NCBI RefSeq assembly: GCF_963678635.1
Contig: NC_087065.1
Location: 34,039,679 to 34,103,678 of the forward strand
Origin: Symsagittifera roscoffensis
Lineage: Eukaryota; Xenacoelomorpha; Acoela; Convolutidae
Length of the DNA: 64,000 nucleotides
Reading direction: 5' to 3'
Shown here: positions 11,205-22,022 of the stretch, piece after piece
Layout of the letters: the number at the start of each line of letters is the position of its first letter
Position numbering within the stretch: the stretch's first letter is position 1
Translations under genes and position numbers: made by a program
Notes under the pieces: generated by a model
Told to the model about the DNA's origin: nothing
Database searches by the model: none
What the model saw: the letters and a program-made list of their open reading frames with translations, nothing else

Positions 11205-11917
11205 ATTTAAATTAACCGGACAAAACTTCAAAATTCAAAAGCGTTTTTCTCAATTTGGATTGAAATTAGACAAAAATAAAGAACAGAACAAAAGTTGCTT
11301 AGAATTTCAGAATTAATATGGTGCAATTTTTTCTCCGAAATTCGCAACCAAAATTTTACCGCAAAAATGGGTAATTTTAACTTTTTTTAATTAATCAAGA
11401 ATTACGCTGAAGCTACTTTGACAAATGATGAAAAAATTATATCACAAGAAGCCTTTTATACAGAACGGTTAAATCAAAGTTTTAGAAGGGTTAAATTTTC
11501 ACATGGCGCAAAATGTTTTAAATTGTTTTTAGGCAAATAGTTTGGGCTGTATATTGTAAAAATCAGATTTATTGACTATCAAGCAGAAATATTTTCTTTT
11601 ATAGAGATTTTTGGAGATTTAACCTTTGCAAAATTTTGTTGAGCTGAATAAAAGTCTTCTTGTGACATAATTTTTTCATCACTTATTAAAATAGTTTCAG
11701 CGTAATTTTTGATTAATTACAAAAAAAGCCAAAAAGATCCATTTTGGGGTTAAATTTTAGTTGAGAATTTCGGGAAAAAAAGTGCACCATATTAATTTTG
11801 GCAAATTTCTAAGCAACTTTTGTTCTCTGCTTTTTTTTTGTCTAATCCCAACCCAATTTGAGAAGAACGTGTGTGTTTCAAAATTCAATTTTTATTCGTT
11901 GTGACGGTTAATTTTAA
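11205..11917. mobile_element. Foldback / long-TIR non-autonomous element
   Basis: The two ends are reverse complements over about 260 bp each. The left arm has TTAAATTAACCGGACAA, AGAACAAAAGTTGCTTAG, AATATGGTGCA and CACAAGAAGCCTTTTATACA; the right arm has the same blocks inverted (TTGTGACGGTTAATTTTAA, CTAAGCAACTTTTGTTCT, TGCACCATATTAAT, TCTTCTTGTG). A loop of roughly 180 bp separates them. No open reading frame is present, typical of foldback-type MITEs. Target duplication not clear. Confidence 0.75.
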
Positions 11918-12249
11918 CAAGCGTTGCATAACACAACAATGAATATTGAATATTCTGAGGTCCAAATGCTACTCGTACCAAACGAAGGCTGTTTTTCAAG
12001 CCAAATTTTTTGAAGCCAACTTTTTTGTATTTTCTGTATAGAAATGATCTGTTTCTTTCTTAGTTTAGAAATAAACATTTTCTGGAAAAAAAATAACCGG
12101 GAATTAGTTCACTGCTCAACCGCAACGAGATACACATGCTTCGAGCATAACACAATAGCCGTAGCAAAACAATGCAAATTAACACTTGTTATAATTAGAT
12201 TGCTATCATTCGTTATCAGGTTATGTGGCATTATCTGAGTTTGATTAAG

Positions 12250-12830
12250 ACAGTGAAAAGGCAATAAAATTGCAATCGAATTTTCAAAACTGCATTTGAA
12301 TTGAAGAAAAAGTAATGCAAAATGATTGCACTTTTTCGGAGAATTTTGTTTTTGCATCATTTCAAGAAATTAATTGAAAAAACATTTTCATTCAACAACG
12401 ATTTGCCGGGGACCGAGACCTGTTACCAGACCGACCTTTTGCCAGAAAAGTTATAACATGGACCTTTTACCAAACTCAAAAAAAATTTGATTGACAGATG
12501 TAATGACGCCGTTTAGTCTGGTTAGGCAATGATTTCACGGTTTCTGAGTGAAGTTTTGTTTGTTCTAACCGCTTCCTTTTTAAATCTTCCACTAATTGAA
12601 ACGTATTTTAAAGGAAATATTGCGTAGTGGTCTGGTAAAAAGTCGGTCTGCTAAAAGCTCAGTCTGATTCAAAAAGCCTAGCCCCCAATTAGCCATGCAA
12701 TTTTTTCAGAGCAAAAAAACACGTAGCATGCCGACAAAAAGGCAAATGTGAAGCTTTCAAAGAAGTTTTTGATTAAGTTTAAATTTGAAGGTCAGAATTA
12801 TTCATACATTGTCCGATAATACGTTGTACG
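12250..12830 (+). repeat. Copy 1 of a local duplication (interrupted by a MITE)
   Basis: Blocks CAGTGAAAAGGC, AAAATGATTGCACTTTTTC, TTTTCATTCAACAACGAT, CATGCAATTTTTTCA, GGCAAATGTGAAGCTTTCAA and GAAGGTCAGAATTATTC recur in order at 13045-13340. Copy 1 carries the MITE at 12405-12692, copy 2 does not. Confidence 0.65.
12405..12692. mobile_element. MITE with ~35-bp terminal inverted repeats
   Basis: Left terminal region 12411-12446 (GACCGAGACCTGTTACCAGA, CCGACCTTTTGCCAG) is an imperfect inverted copy of 12627-12667 (CTGGTAAAAAGTCGGTCTGC, TAAAAGCTCAGTC). The interior has no frame. The related empty site in the neighbouring duplicate (GATCTGACATGCAATTTTTC at about 13194) supports insertion as a unit. 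The exact ends are uncertain by some 20 bp. Confidence 0.7.
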
Positions 12831-13044
12831 ATGAATTTGTGAAAAACTATATATTTAATGCCAAACTCTTTTCAGTCAACGAGTCTGAACGACATCAATT
12901 GCTGATTTTGACATCAAGTTCATCTTATCACTAATTTCCAAAAAACTAATTAACCTAAGACGCTATTGTTTTTGACAGAATAATCTGCTCAAGGTCACCG
13001 ATATTGCCAGCAATTTGGCATTAACTATAATTCTGACCTTGAGA

Positions 13045-13340
13045 CAGTGAAATAGTTGAAAAAACAACCGGATCTTCAAAGTTGCGCTTCAACTGTCAAA
13101 AACATCAAACCAAAATGATTGAGCTTTTTCAGAGGCCAGTTTTTTAAAATATAACTTTAAGCTATTATCTTCACAAAAATTTTCATTTAGCAGCGATCTG
13201 ACATGCAATTTTTCAATAGTAAAGAATACATAAAACGCCGAAAAAAGGCAAACGCGAAATTTCAAAGAACCATTTCTAATAAGTTTCAGCCTGAAGGTCA
13301 AAATTTTTTCAAAAGTTTAACAAGCTGTCCAATAAATTTG
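13045..13340 (+). repeat. Copy 2 of the local duplication (empty site)
   Basis: Colinear with 12250-12830 but lacking the MITE. Sequence similarity is moderate, so the duplication is old. Confidence 0.6.
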
Positions 13341-13704
13341 TTGAAAGCTATAACAAATTTATCGAACAACGGGTTAAATTTTTGCACAACTTGTTTCAAT
13401 TTTTGAAAACTCAGTTGTAATTTCAACTCTATTTCACTGAATCAAGGTCAGAACTATTTCGGAAACTTCAGAAGACATTGTCCGATATATTTGTTAAAAT
13501 TTATTAATAAAAGTCTTAGAACTCACATTCAGTTTCAACAATATAAACGAAACAAAGAAAACGAAACTTTATGAGGATACTGCAAATCATGACGATTCCC
13601 TGTCACAACAAAATTGATTACAAAAGTCATAACAAAAAAATTTCCTATATGTGACAGGCAGGTAAAACAAAAAACAATCATGGTGTATCAAAAATTTGAA
13701 ACAT

Positions 13705-14290
13705 AGCCAACAGACAGTTGGAAAAGAGTCAATGAACGGAAAGCAACAGAACAAAAAATGACTTGTTTTTTTTTGGAAAAGTCAACTTTCGAGTTTCATA
13801 CTAAAAATTATATGGCCTTATAGCTCTTTGTTTCACGAGGAATTAATGATTGGCACTTTTTTGATAAAATTATCCCAATTTGAGAAAACTTGATTAAAAC
13901 GAATTTTTTATTCAGGTGGAAAATCTTAAAATAAAAGCCCACTCTTGAGACTTAAAATCGATCACGTTTTCTCGCGCCATTTCAGCTTTCATAATTGAAG
14001 TGTGAGTTTTGCCTACCTTTAAGCAAATGATCTTGGATTGAACTCAAAAATGCAAATATACCTATGGGCATTCATATGTACATTTATAAGTATGAATGTA
14101 CTTCTTTTGTTAATAGAGCAATTAAAGATTTTTCCAAAAATGGAAAAAAATTATCACGAGCTATTTAAGAGTCTGAACTACGTTCACCGACTATTAAAAA
14201 TTGCGCCATCAAAGACTGACAAATATATTATTCTCCCAACATCTAACAGGCATGACATTTCAATTTCCGATTTAAAAATTTTAATGTTCT
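13705..14290 (+). repeat. Dispersed family A, near full copy
   Basis: Starts AGCCAACAGACAGTTGGAAA, then ATGATTGGCACTTTTTTGAT, AATCGATCACGTTTTCT and a tail with TTATCACGAGCTATTTAAGA and GAACTACGTTCACCGAC. An 84-codon open frame across the tail is repeat-derived and not considered a gene. Confidence 0.6.
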
Positions 14291-14749
14291 AATAAGCTTC
14301 GCTCACTTTAGCTGTGGAAACTGTGCAATAAGAAGAATGTATGCCGATACAATGTGCGCGGGAAATGCTCAACAGCTCCGACCAAAAAGAGAAGGGCTTT
14401 TGTATTCGGTAGAGTTTGTAATGTTTGTTTTTATTTTTGCCATGCTAAATTAGGAACTACAAATACAAAGCAAATGAGATCAATGGATATATCACATTCA
14501 AGCCTCTAGTCGCAATTCAATCGATTGAAAAACTTTCTATAATTTTCAAAGTGGTCAGAAAAACTGGTTTGAAAAAAAAATTGCTTTTTAGACTAGAGCG
14601 AAAAACGCCAGCGAGCAGCTGTTAATCCCAAAAACCAGCTAATTTTAAAAGTTCAAGTAAAACAAATGTTTTTTGTTTTTTAATTGAACGCTCGCCTAAC
14701 ACCAGAGAAAATCTTTTAGAATTAAACTGGACTAATGAAAGGTTCTTCT

Positions 14750-15080
14750 GCCTTTTGGTTACTACAGCCAACAGACGCTAGGAAATCGTAGCTTTTTCGT
14801 TTTGGTTACTCAGTTTGCACAAAAAAAGTAATCATTCAATGCCTTCGTTCCAAAATTAATTTTAGTTCTTCTGCCAAAACCACGCAAAAACGACAACGTT
14901 TTATGCGTGGCCAACAGACGCTAGGAAATCATAGCCAACAGACGCTGGGAAAAGAGGCACTGAACGCAAGTAAACAAAAAAAAAACACTTTTTTTTTTTG
15001 AAAAAGTCACGACTTTAGAGAATCTTAAACTTTCGAAATTAAAACTCTTTGCAATTCTTGAACAATTTAAGACTGGAACT
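14750..15080 (+). repeat. Dispersed family A, truncated copies
   Basis: The phrase AGCCAACAGACGCTAGGAAA occurs three times in quick succession (about 14766, 14909 and 14934, the last reading GACGCTGGGAAAAGAGGCAC), followed by CACTGAACGCAAGTAAAC, as at the head of other family A copies. Only the head is present. Confidence 0.55.
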
Positions 15081-16079
15081 TTTTTTGACACAGAGGCGAA
15101 TCGGAATAAAAAAAAACAATCATAAAAAAGAACAAGTCGAAAAAAAACTAACTAAAAATATTGAAAAAAACTAAGAGAAAGAAAATGTTCGCATGTCTCG
15201 ATAAAGGACACCTAGGGCCCAGCTAATGCTGGAGGCACGTGTTTGATATTTTTGAATTGGGTATACTGATGCAGGACGAAATACGTAACTTCAAAATTTT
15301 GACTTTTCCGAGGACTGTTTAAAAAAATTGGGCGTAGTCGCGTATGCACAGGAGCTTCCCACTGCCTGTTTTTTGGATTGAATCCAGAATTTCAGATATC
15401 AGAAGGTATTTTTCGGTAAAATTCATAAAATTTAAAAAAAAAACGCTCAAAAAACTGACTTTTCCGAGGATGATAACTTTTTTGTAAATAATTGCGAGGC
15501 GCAGCTAACACAGAGGAGCTTCCTACTACCGTTATCTCCTTTAAACCCACCTCAAGTTTGCGCGATTAGTTTTTGAGGAAAATATTCAAAAAACGGTTAA
15601 AAAAATCAAAAACTTAACTATTCCGTGGGCCATAATTTTAGGTGAAAAAAATTTGAAAAGCTATTCAAAAAATGGTAAAAAAAAATCAAAAATTTGACTA
15701 TTCTGAGGCCATAAATTTATGTGTAAAAAAAGTTTGTGCGTAGCTGCTGATGGAGAAAAGCCTTTCAAACCTGTTAAATTTATTGATGCCAAGATCTCTG
15801 ATTTGGTTATTTTTTGAGAAAACAAAAAAAACATCGGTCAAATAATCCCCCTCCCACAGACTTTAGAGAAAGGGGTGAAGCAAAAAGAGACTAGAACTTG
15901 CAGGCACACATGATTGTAGGCGGTCTTCCTATGGATACCCCTGTTATAAAACCAGTAAAAGGGTTTTTGAAAAAAGACTTAATTCTTTTTTGCAAAAAGT
16001 GATAAAAAAAAGTCTCAGATAAATTAAAAACAAACAAATCCCAAAAACAATCGTAATACCTTTTTTTTATCAAACAGCA

Positions 16080-16340
16080 ACTCTAGACTTTTCCTGAAAA
16101 AAAACAACCATCACGACCTATATAAGATGACAATTTTTTGACATTTGCTGTTTGATAATGGCATTTGTCTTCTTTTTAACACAGGAAATGAACTGAACTT
16201 AAAAAGAAATCAAAAGTCAAACTCAAAGAATCAAATTTGAGCGCGAACAAACATTAAGACTTTTTTTCCTGAAAAAAAAAATCACCAAGACCTTTTATAT
16301 AAGATAAGAGCATTCTCTATTTTATTGAATTTTAATAACG
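16080..16340 (+). repeat. Dispersed family A, 3' part
   Basis: Contains AACCATCACGACCTATATAA, GCTGTTTGATAATGGCATTT, GAAATGAACTGAACTTAAAA and AATCACCAAGACCTTTTATA, matching the second half of family A. A further weaker segment lies at 16600-16800. Confidence 0.55.
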
Positions 16341-17099
16341 ATGGTCAAAGCCTAATGTGCTACAGGCACATTCATTAATCGTTGGTGCTTAATTTCGATT
16401 TGCAATTATTTATTTTTATAGGAAACTTTCTCTAAAATATCTCCCCACACACGCTCCATTAACACAGGAACTGTCAACATTGTGCAGCAAAAAAGATTCG
16501 CCAATTAATGAAACTGCTGAAAAGGATATAACCGAAGCAAAATTGAAACAGAGTAGGAAAAATGTTCAAAAAACAAGAAAAAAAATACCGATTTTCCTGA
16601 ATTACACCAGCTCCTTGAATTTCAAGGCTATTTTTTTATTAAACTGACCCATTTTGAGATAATGGGATCAATAACTTTTTCAATTCCGATGTTAAATAAT
16701 AAAACTCAAGCCACTCTTGAAACCAAGTCTCGTTTCATTTTCTACGCCATTTTTTTATATCAGAGCGCTATTTTGCTTTCTTTTCACTAAATGAAACCAA
16801 AAGAACTTAAAATTTGAGTGGTTTCAACCGCACGTTGCATACTCGTTTTGCCATGATTATCAAACTTACTCACCAACCATTAAAAAAGAATAAATTCTTA
16901 ATATTAATCTCAAAAAAATCGACGGTAAATAAAAGACAAAAACCTTTATTCCAGAACAATTATAATCACTGCTTCAACAAAACTCGTCTCACAAAGTCGA
17001 TGTTGAACTTCGAAAACACTAGGAAATTAAAGAGAAGTTTGAACGCTCTACCTAATGTAAAAATTAAGGAATTGAAAAATTTATTTATAGCTTTCTGAA

Positions 17100-17470
17100 A
17101 TCTTACACGCTTTGCAAAACTATGTTTTTTGTCCAGTCACGCATTGGGGTTTAATTCGGAAAATTTCTTCGCCAGATTAAATCGCCGCCTACGTTTTGCG
17201 TTAGTAGTATATAGCGCGCAATAGTTATTCCAATTTGTACAATTTCGCAATTTTCAAACCCAATATTAGCGAAAAGTGATCACAGGTGAAATATTTTCAA
17301 GCTCACGACATAAAACTATTTATCTTTAATTTGGAGCTCAAGACATCAATATCTTTCAGATGGTATAAAAATTACAATATCCTGTATTAACATCCTCAGC
17401 ATCGTGTTGTCTAGCGCTGTATTATATGTAATTGAAGTAACAAAACTGACTGTTAAGTGCGTAGAGTGAA
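17100..17470. repeat. Dispersed segment shared with 21180-21710
   Basis: TTTCAGATGGTATAAAAATT, ATATCCTGTATTAACATCCT and CTGACTGTTAAGTGCG-like blocks recur at 21300-21700 in the same order; the 21-kb copy has an extra ~280 bp between them. Both lie in Kir introns close to an exon. Confidence 0.5.
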
Positions 17471-17480
17471 GTGTACTTAC

Positions 17481-17630
17481 TCGTCGTCTCGTTTGGATAT
17501 GCAGAGTGCGTCGGAGAAGTAGATGGTAGACTGCCTCCACTTGGGGTGTGTGATCTTGGACAGGATGATGGCTATCATGGTACTGTCCAGCACCATACTC
17601 ACCATCATCTGCAGCCACAGCAGCATCACC
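17481..17630 (-). CDS. Kir potassium channel, exon for M2 and start of cytoplasmic domain
   Basis: This 150-bp minus-strand exon follows an acceptor GATTAG|GG and ends at the donor GA|GTAAGT. The translation is (A)VMLLWLQMMVSMVLDSTMIA followed by IILSKITHPKWRQSTIYFSD and ALCISKRDD. This is the second transmembrane helix of Kir channels followed by the A.P..R..T..FS..A junction. The Asp in VLDST aligns with the pore-lining acidic rectification residue of strong rectifiers (D172 in Kir2.1, established knowledge), so a strongly rectifying channel is inferred. Phases on both sides fit the flanking exons. A (CA)n run sits directly upstream of the acceptor. Confidence 0.95.
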
Positions 17631-17635
17631 CTAAT

Positions 17636-17651
17636 CACACACACACACACC
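17636..17651 (-). repeat. (TG)n tract adjoining the Kir M2 exon acceptor
   Basis: On the gene's strand an alternating TG repeat lies only a few bases before the acceptor, where a pyrimidine tract would normally be. TG/UG repeats at acceptors are known to affect exon inclusion in other genes; an effect here is inference. Confidence 0.7.
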
Positions 17652-18831
17652 CTCAGTCAGACAAACAAATGGTAATCTACAAATTGATTAACACTAAGAC
17701 CATTTATCGACAAAGGAAAGATCAAAATACGAACTACTCAACTCCATCAGTAGAACCATTGTGGAGCCCCTTACTTATGCATCATCGGTCTTCACATATA
17801 ATCAAAAGAATATCGAATAACTTCCAGTAGAGCATCATATCACAGGAGATGTACAACGCGTCAATCTTTTTGCAAGTCATCTAATGGGTTGAGACCTCAA
17901 GAACAGTTTGAACACTCAAATGGTTAAGTTTTTTAGACTTCAGTTTAGAATACCAAAACAATTTGATTGCGTGCAATTAAACGTATACACAAACACCTAT
18001 CCTGCCAGTAGATTGCCTCGCCAGGTTGAAGACAGATCTGTTTTTATTAACAAAAAAATTATAGTTCGTTTTCCATAAACCGCTTTTTGCTGGTATAATT
18101 TCATCTTCTGGTGTTTCTACATTCTTTATATCAGCAGTAAAATGCTATCTTCCATACAAGCCACAATTACCATAAAGGCCCATAAACCAAGCGGGGCATT
18201 TAAATGTTTGTGACAGATCAAACGCCTACTAATTAATTTATCTCAACAGTGAATAGGGTGGCGAAATTGAACAAATCACAGGTGGAAGATGCAAATTAGG
18301 TTAGGCGACAATTAAGCTATTGCATTTGTACTCTCTGCCCAGAAGGGTCAAGTTAATTTGCATTTCTCGATACGATTTTAGATTGAGTTGAACGCATGGT
18401 CTGGTCGTTATTCTTCCTTGGGGAAATCAAGTGTTGCGTATACATTTAAGAGAAATCCTTCCTGGGATCGACTACCAAGTTTCAGACGGCTCATGAGGCC
18501 AAATGTACAACGAGCAGACTAAAATAACTACGAACAGGTGTGCCCTTAAACCTATGAAGCGTATTACTAAAAAGTTAACAGATCTTCGGTGCGCTCTGAG
18601 CGAAACTCTTGAAGACAAACATGCCTGCGGTTGATGTAGATGAACTTAAAATCCTTAGGCCACAAGACAAATCTATGTGCGCTTTGTTAGTCTTAAATCA
18701 TAGTGCCTAAAATCAAGACAGTGACGAAAAAATTACTAATTTTGCACGCTGTCGACTATAAATGAGTGATTTTAGAGAGCTATATTTTATCAGTTTACAG
18801 TGATTTTCGATGCAGTGGCGCGGTGTCTTAC
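17652..18831 (-). other. Kir intron between pore and M2 exons
   Basis: About 1.2 kb bounded by GTAAGA (donor, right) and ATTAG (acceptor, left). It is less AT-rich than the 14-kb intron in places, with no further exon recognised. Confidence 0.7.
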
Positions 18832-19024
18832 GCGGAGTGGCAGCTGCTGTTGACGTATCTGTGTCCGAATCCGATCGTAGTCTGAGTCTCGAGAGAGAAA
18901 AGGAGAGCGGCATAAAAGGAGTCCACATTGGCCAGACACTGCTCACTCTTGATCAGGTGTCCCTGAGTACTATGCAGAGTCCACCACAGCAGTCCGAAAA
19001 CAGACCAAGAAAGGAAGAACACCC
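18832..19024 (-). CDS. Kir potassium channel, M1 and pore-loop exon
   Basis: This 193-bp exon sits between acceptor TTATTTCAG|GG and donor CGC|GTAAGA. The translation starts VFFLSWSVFGLLWW (rest of M1) and continues with EQCLANVDSFYAALLFSLET, QTTIGFGHRYV and NSSCHS(A). The pore helix and selectivity filter T-I-G-F-G are unmistakably Kir; the Phe variant of the usual TIGYG also occurs in Kir6 channels. The two Cys flanking the pore (in EQC and SSC) match the conserved extracellular disulfide of the family. The length between them is normal. The codon split at both ends is consistent with neighbouring exons. Confidence 0.97.
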
Positions 19025-19109
19025 CTGAAATAACACAGCAAACATCATCATTGGAATTTTAGATGGGAAATATATTTGCCGCAGAAGAAATTATAGTACA
19101 CCTTTAACA

Positions 19110-19410
19110 TTCAATTATCATTTAATCGTAAAATAGCACAACCTTTGTTTTTTTTTTAAATATTACCTCTTAACTTGACCTTCAAGTTCAACAATTAAAA
19201 GTAGAAAAATTGCGTTAATCTCATTTGTAATCGGAGAACGTTACTTTCTTTTCATTTTGCAAACTAATTTAAAGCTAGCTTCAAAAATAGGAAGCCAAAT
19301 AGCTAATATAGATATAAATTTAAAAAATCAACTCCTGCACACTTGAAAAATGCAATTCAACGTTAGGCTTTATTAAAGAAATTCCTTTAATTAAAGATTT
19401 AAGCTAGTTT
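19110..19410 (+). repeat. Dispersed family D, copy 2
   Basis: Colinear with 6338-6630, including AGGAAGCCAAATAGCTAATA and CTTAACTTGACCTTCA. Differences are scattered substitutions and small indels. Confidence 0.6.
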
Positions 19411-20167
19411 GAGAAGATTGTATTAATTGACATAAAGTCGAAGCGGAGCTTCGCGCCCCTTGCGAAATAACACAAGCGTTGGTATTACAAGCTAGCGAAT
19501 AGAAAATGAGAAGACAACAACTGGAAACAGAATCTTGAGAAATATTCCTTAAAAAAACCGACAACCGAAAAACAACGGTCCCCTTTTCAACTGTTCCCAA
19601 AATTCCTAACTGTTTACCCCTGCAGACCTGTGTCTTCGGCGGGTGGGTGCCGAGAAGTTACTAGACCTCGAGACGGACGGGAATTATCCGACCCCGGGCT
19701 AAAACAACAAGTCGACAACCATGAAACAGAAAAATCATCATTAACAAAATAAATTAAATACAATGGTGAGAATTTTTGCTATAGCAGTTATCAGCAGTTA
19801 CTTTTCGCTAATAATTAAATTTGAATTTTCAAGAAATAAATCATGTCATCAGCGTAACAGATGACTCATAATTTTGTTAAACAAGTTGTGGAACCAAAAA
19901 AAAATCCTATTTAACGATTTGAAAACTCTTGCCAATTTCAATTGATACAGAAATAGTTATTGGGCCTTAAATAATCGAAAAAAAACTTGGAAAAACGAAC
20001 GTTGAGCCAAAAAAAATTATTTAAACTTCTAGAAACATACGTTCCCGAAACGCAAACGCATGAAATAGAATTCGTCTATCAACAACGCATTCTTAGGCAG
20101 CTGAACGGACATAACACAAGTTGAACCCATCTAGGCCAAAAAAAAGGAAAAACCCATATGTCGTGAA

Positions 20168-20500
20168 CAGGGGCGGATCTAGGATTTATTCCAGGGGAGG
20201 GGCGATTTCGAATATTTTTTTGACCTTTTTTAGATCGACCACATTGATTTTCCGAGCACTCCCAGAACACTATAAAGACCTTTTTTACACCAACAAATTT
20301 TGCACCTCACGCAAATTTTTGAAAAAACAGGTAACAATAACAGTTTTTGGAACTTAAGAAAAATTTGACTAAAAAGTTCTTTTTTTTCGGCGCGCGCTCC
20401 CTTTCTAAATTAGTATCTACGGCGCGCGCTCCATTTCTAAATTAGTGTCTATTGGCGCCGAAAGCCGTTCAGAAAAGATTTCGGTTTGGTCAGCCTAAAA
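20168..20500 (+). mobile_element. hAT-like MITE relic (lacks a clear right end)
   Basis: Starts CAGGGGCGGATCTAGGATTT and shares GACCTTTTTTAGATCGACCA, TTCGGCGCGCGCTC, TTGGCGCCGAAAG and GGTCAG blocks with the complete copy at 60608-60940. The right terminal repeat (TAAATCCACCCCTG) is absent. A 32-bp segment around CGGCGCGCGCTCC is tandemly doubled at 20388-20452. Confidence 0.65.
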
Positions 20501-21379
20501 TGAATTGATAAAATGATGCCAAAGGGGGACCCTTTGGTTGGTGAGGGAGAACCTTTGGTTGGCGAGGAAGTCGAATCCCTGAGGGGGGATAATCAGATAA
20601 TTAAACTAATTTAGCGAAAAAAATTCATTTGAAAAAAAATCGGCTACCGAAAGTGAATCGAACCCAGCATTTTTTTTAGTCTACCATGAGCCCTAACTCT
20701 AATTTGAATGTATAGTTTCAGCTCGACTCGGAAAATCAAAAAAAAATCAAAACTCAAGCCACTAAAACGGAAAAGAGCTTTAAAAAAGCTTGGTAATTCA
20801 AATTTTTTGCCATAATGCAATTTTCGCTATAAACAATTGCAAAGCTTAAATTTTTTCACATTTCACAAACTCCTCAGCAGACGCCAATGAAATGTTATTC
20901 TAAGCATTGAAACGATGCTTGTAGGTTTTGCGAAACCCAATAGTTAAAAACATGAAAAAAGTTATGTTCCGATTTGGTAACGCTTGCTAATGACAAGCAT
21001 AACCATACTTTAAACTCGAATTTCGCATACACAAGAAAAAGATCACAGATAACAATAGCTCCCCATTTCTGCAAAGAATCATATTTCTCGTCCGGCAGCG
21101 AATTGATTAGATGAAATTGCTTGCTTCAACAATTTAAATTTAAAAAGATCAGGATTAACTCGCGGGCTAACGCGTTCATAGAAAAAAATATACTGCGCCT
21201 TAAATATCACAAATTGGCCATTTCCAAACCCCTGTTGGTGCAAAAATTGTTGATAGGCAATTTATCTTTTTAATTTTTAGCCCACGGCAATTCCATCTTT
21301 CAGATGGTATAAATTAATTTTGTTAAAAATGGCTAGTTAAACTAAATTTGTCTGAAAAACCAGGCCGAGCGCAAATATT

Positions 21380-21490
21380 TTGACCAGTGTTTTGCTCACG
21401 TTATACGAAAAATTATACGAAAACCCCTTAAAAGATATAAGATTATACGAGAGACCAGACTTATATGATAAATTATACGATTATACGAAA
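21380..21490 (+). repeat. TTATACGA short tandem repeats
   Basis: Irregular repeats of TTATACGA(AAA/GAG) occur about six times. The open frame across them is a by-product. Confidence 0.6.
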
Positions 21491-22022
21491 CCGATAATTG
21501 GCACGACTCTTTTTTGGGAGACAAAAATTTTGGCTTTGTGTACTGCAAGATTGATTGATATTAGGGGCGGCTCATTTTTGACACTTTTTCCGAACTAATA
21601 ACAATATCCAGTATCAATATCCTCAACATCGATTGTATATTAGCACTGGTTTATATACATATGCTGCAATAAAACTGAGCTCAGCACTTGAAAAAATTAT
21701 GCACTTAATATCGTGAAAAGTGAACTCGAGGTGAACGCGTTTGCATCTGCAATAAGAGCTTTAAAAGATTCCACACAATGGCTTTCTTCTTCGTATCTTA
21801 AATTAGTTTTAGAACAATTGCAAGATACTTTCAAAGGCAATCTGTCGCCTGAACTATGTTTGGTTGAGCAATTGAATCAAACATAGCCATTTCATTAGAT
21901 GCATCCTTAAAATAAACTTGTTGCTTTTTGAGCTGGAATGATGATACGCGCACTTTAAAAGGTGTTGGATGAAGGATGTTAGCTAAGTATCTAGAGTATA
22001 ATGAATGGATGAATGGTGCTAC

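Larger units (their letters stand above)
3437..17480 (-). other. 14-kb Kir intron, repeat-rich, hosting a nested gene
   Basis: Bounded by the donor GTAAGT (17480 and below, minus strand) and the acceptor TCCTAG before 3436. It contains dispersed family A copies, a satellite array, an inverted-repeat foldback, a MITE and a same-strand MFS transporter gene. The remaining AT-rich sequence (for example 3440-4440, 9120-9260, 10730-11200, 15080-16070) shows no gene that I can support. Confidence 0.8.
19025..22022 (-). other. Kir intron between N-terminal and pore exons
   Basis: A 3-kb intron carrying family D (19110-19410), a hAT-like MITE relic at 20168 and the repeat at 21180-21710. The rest is AT-rich without coding signal. 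The 72-codon frame at 21380 is built from short TTATACGA tandem repeats. Confidence 0.75.

Noticed and set aside
14038-14292. 84-codon hydrophobic/basic frame
   Set aside because: Lies in a family A repeat; the corresponding region of other copies is not open.
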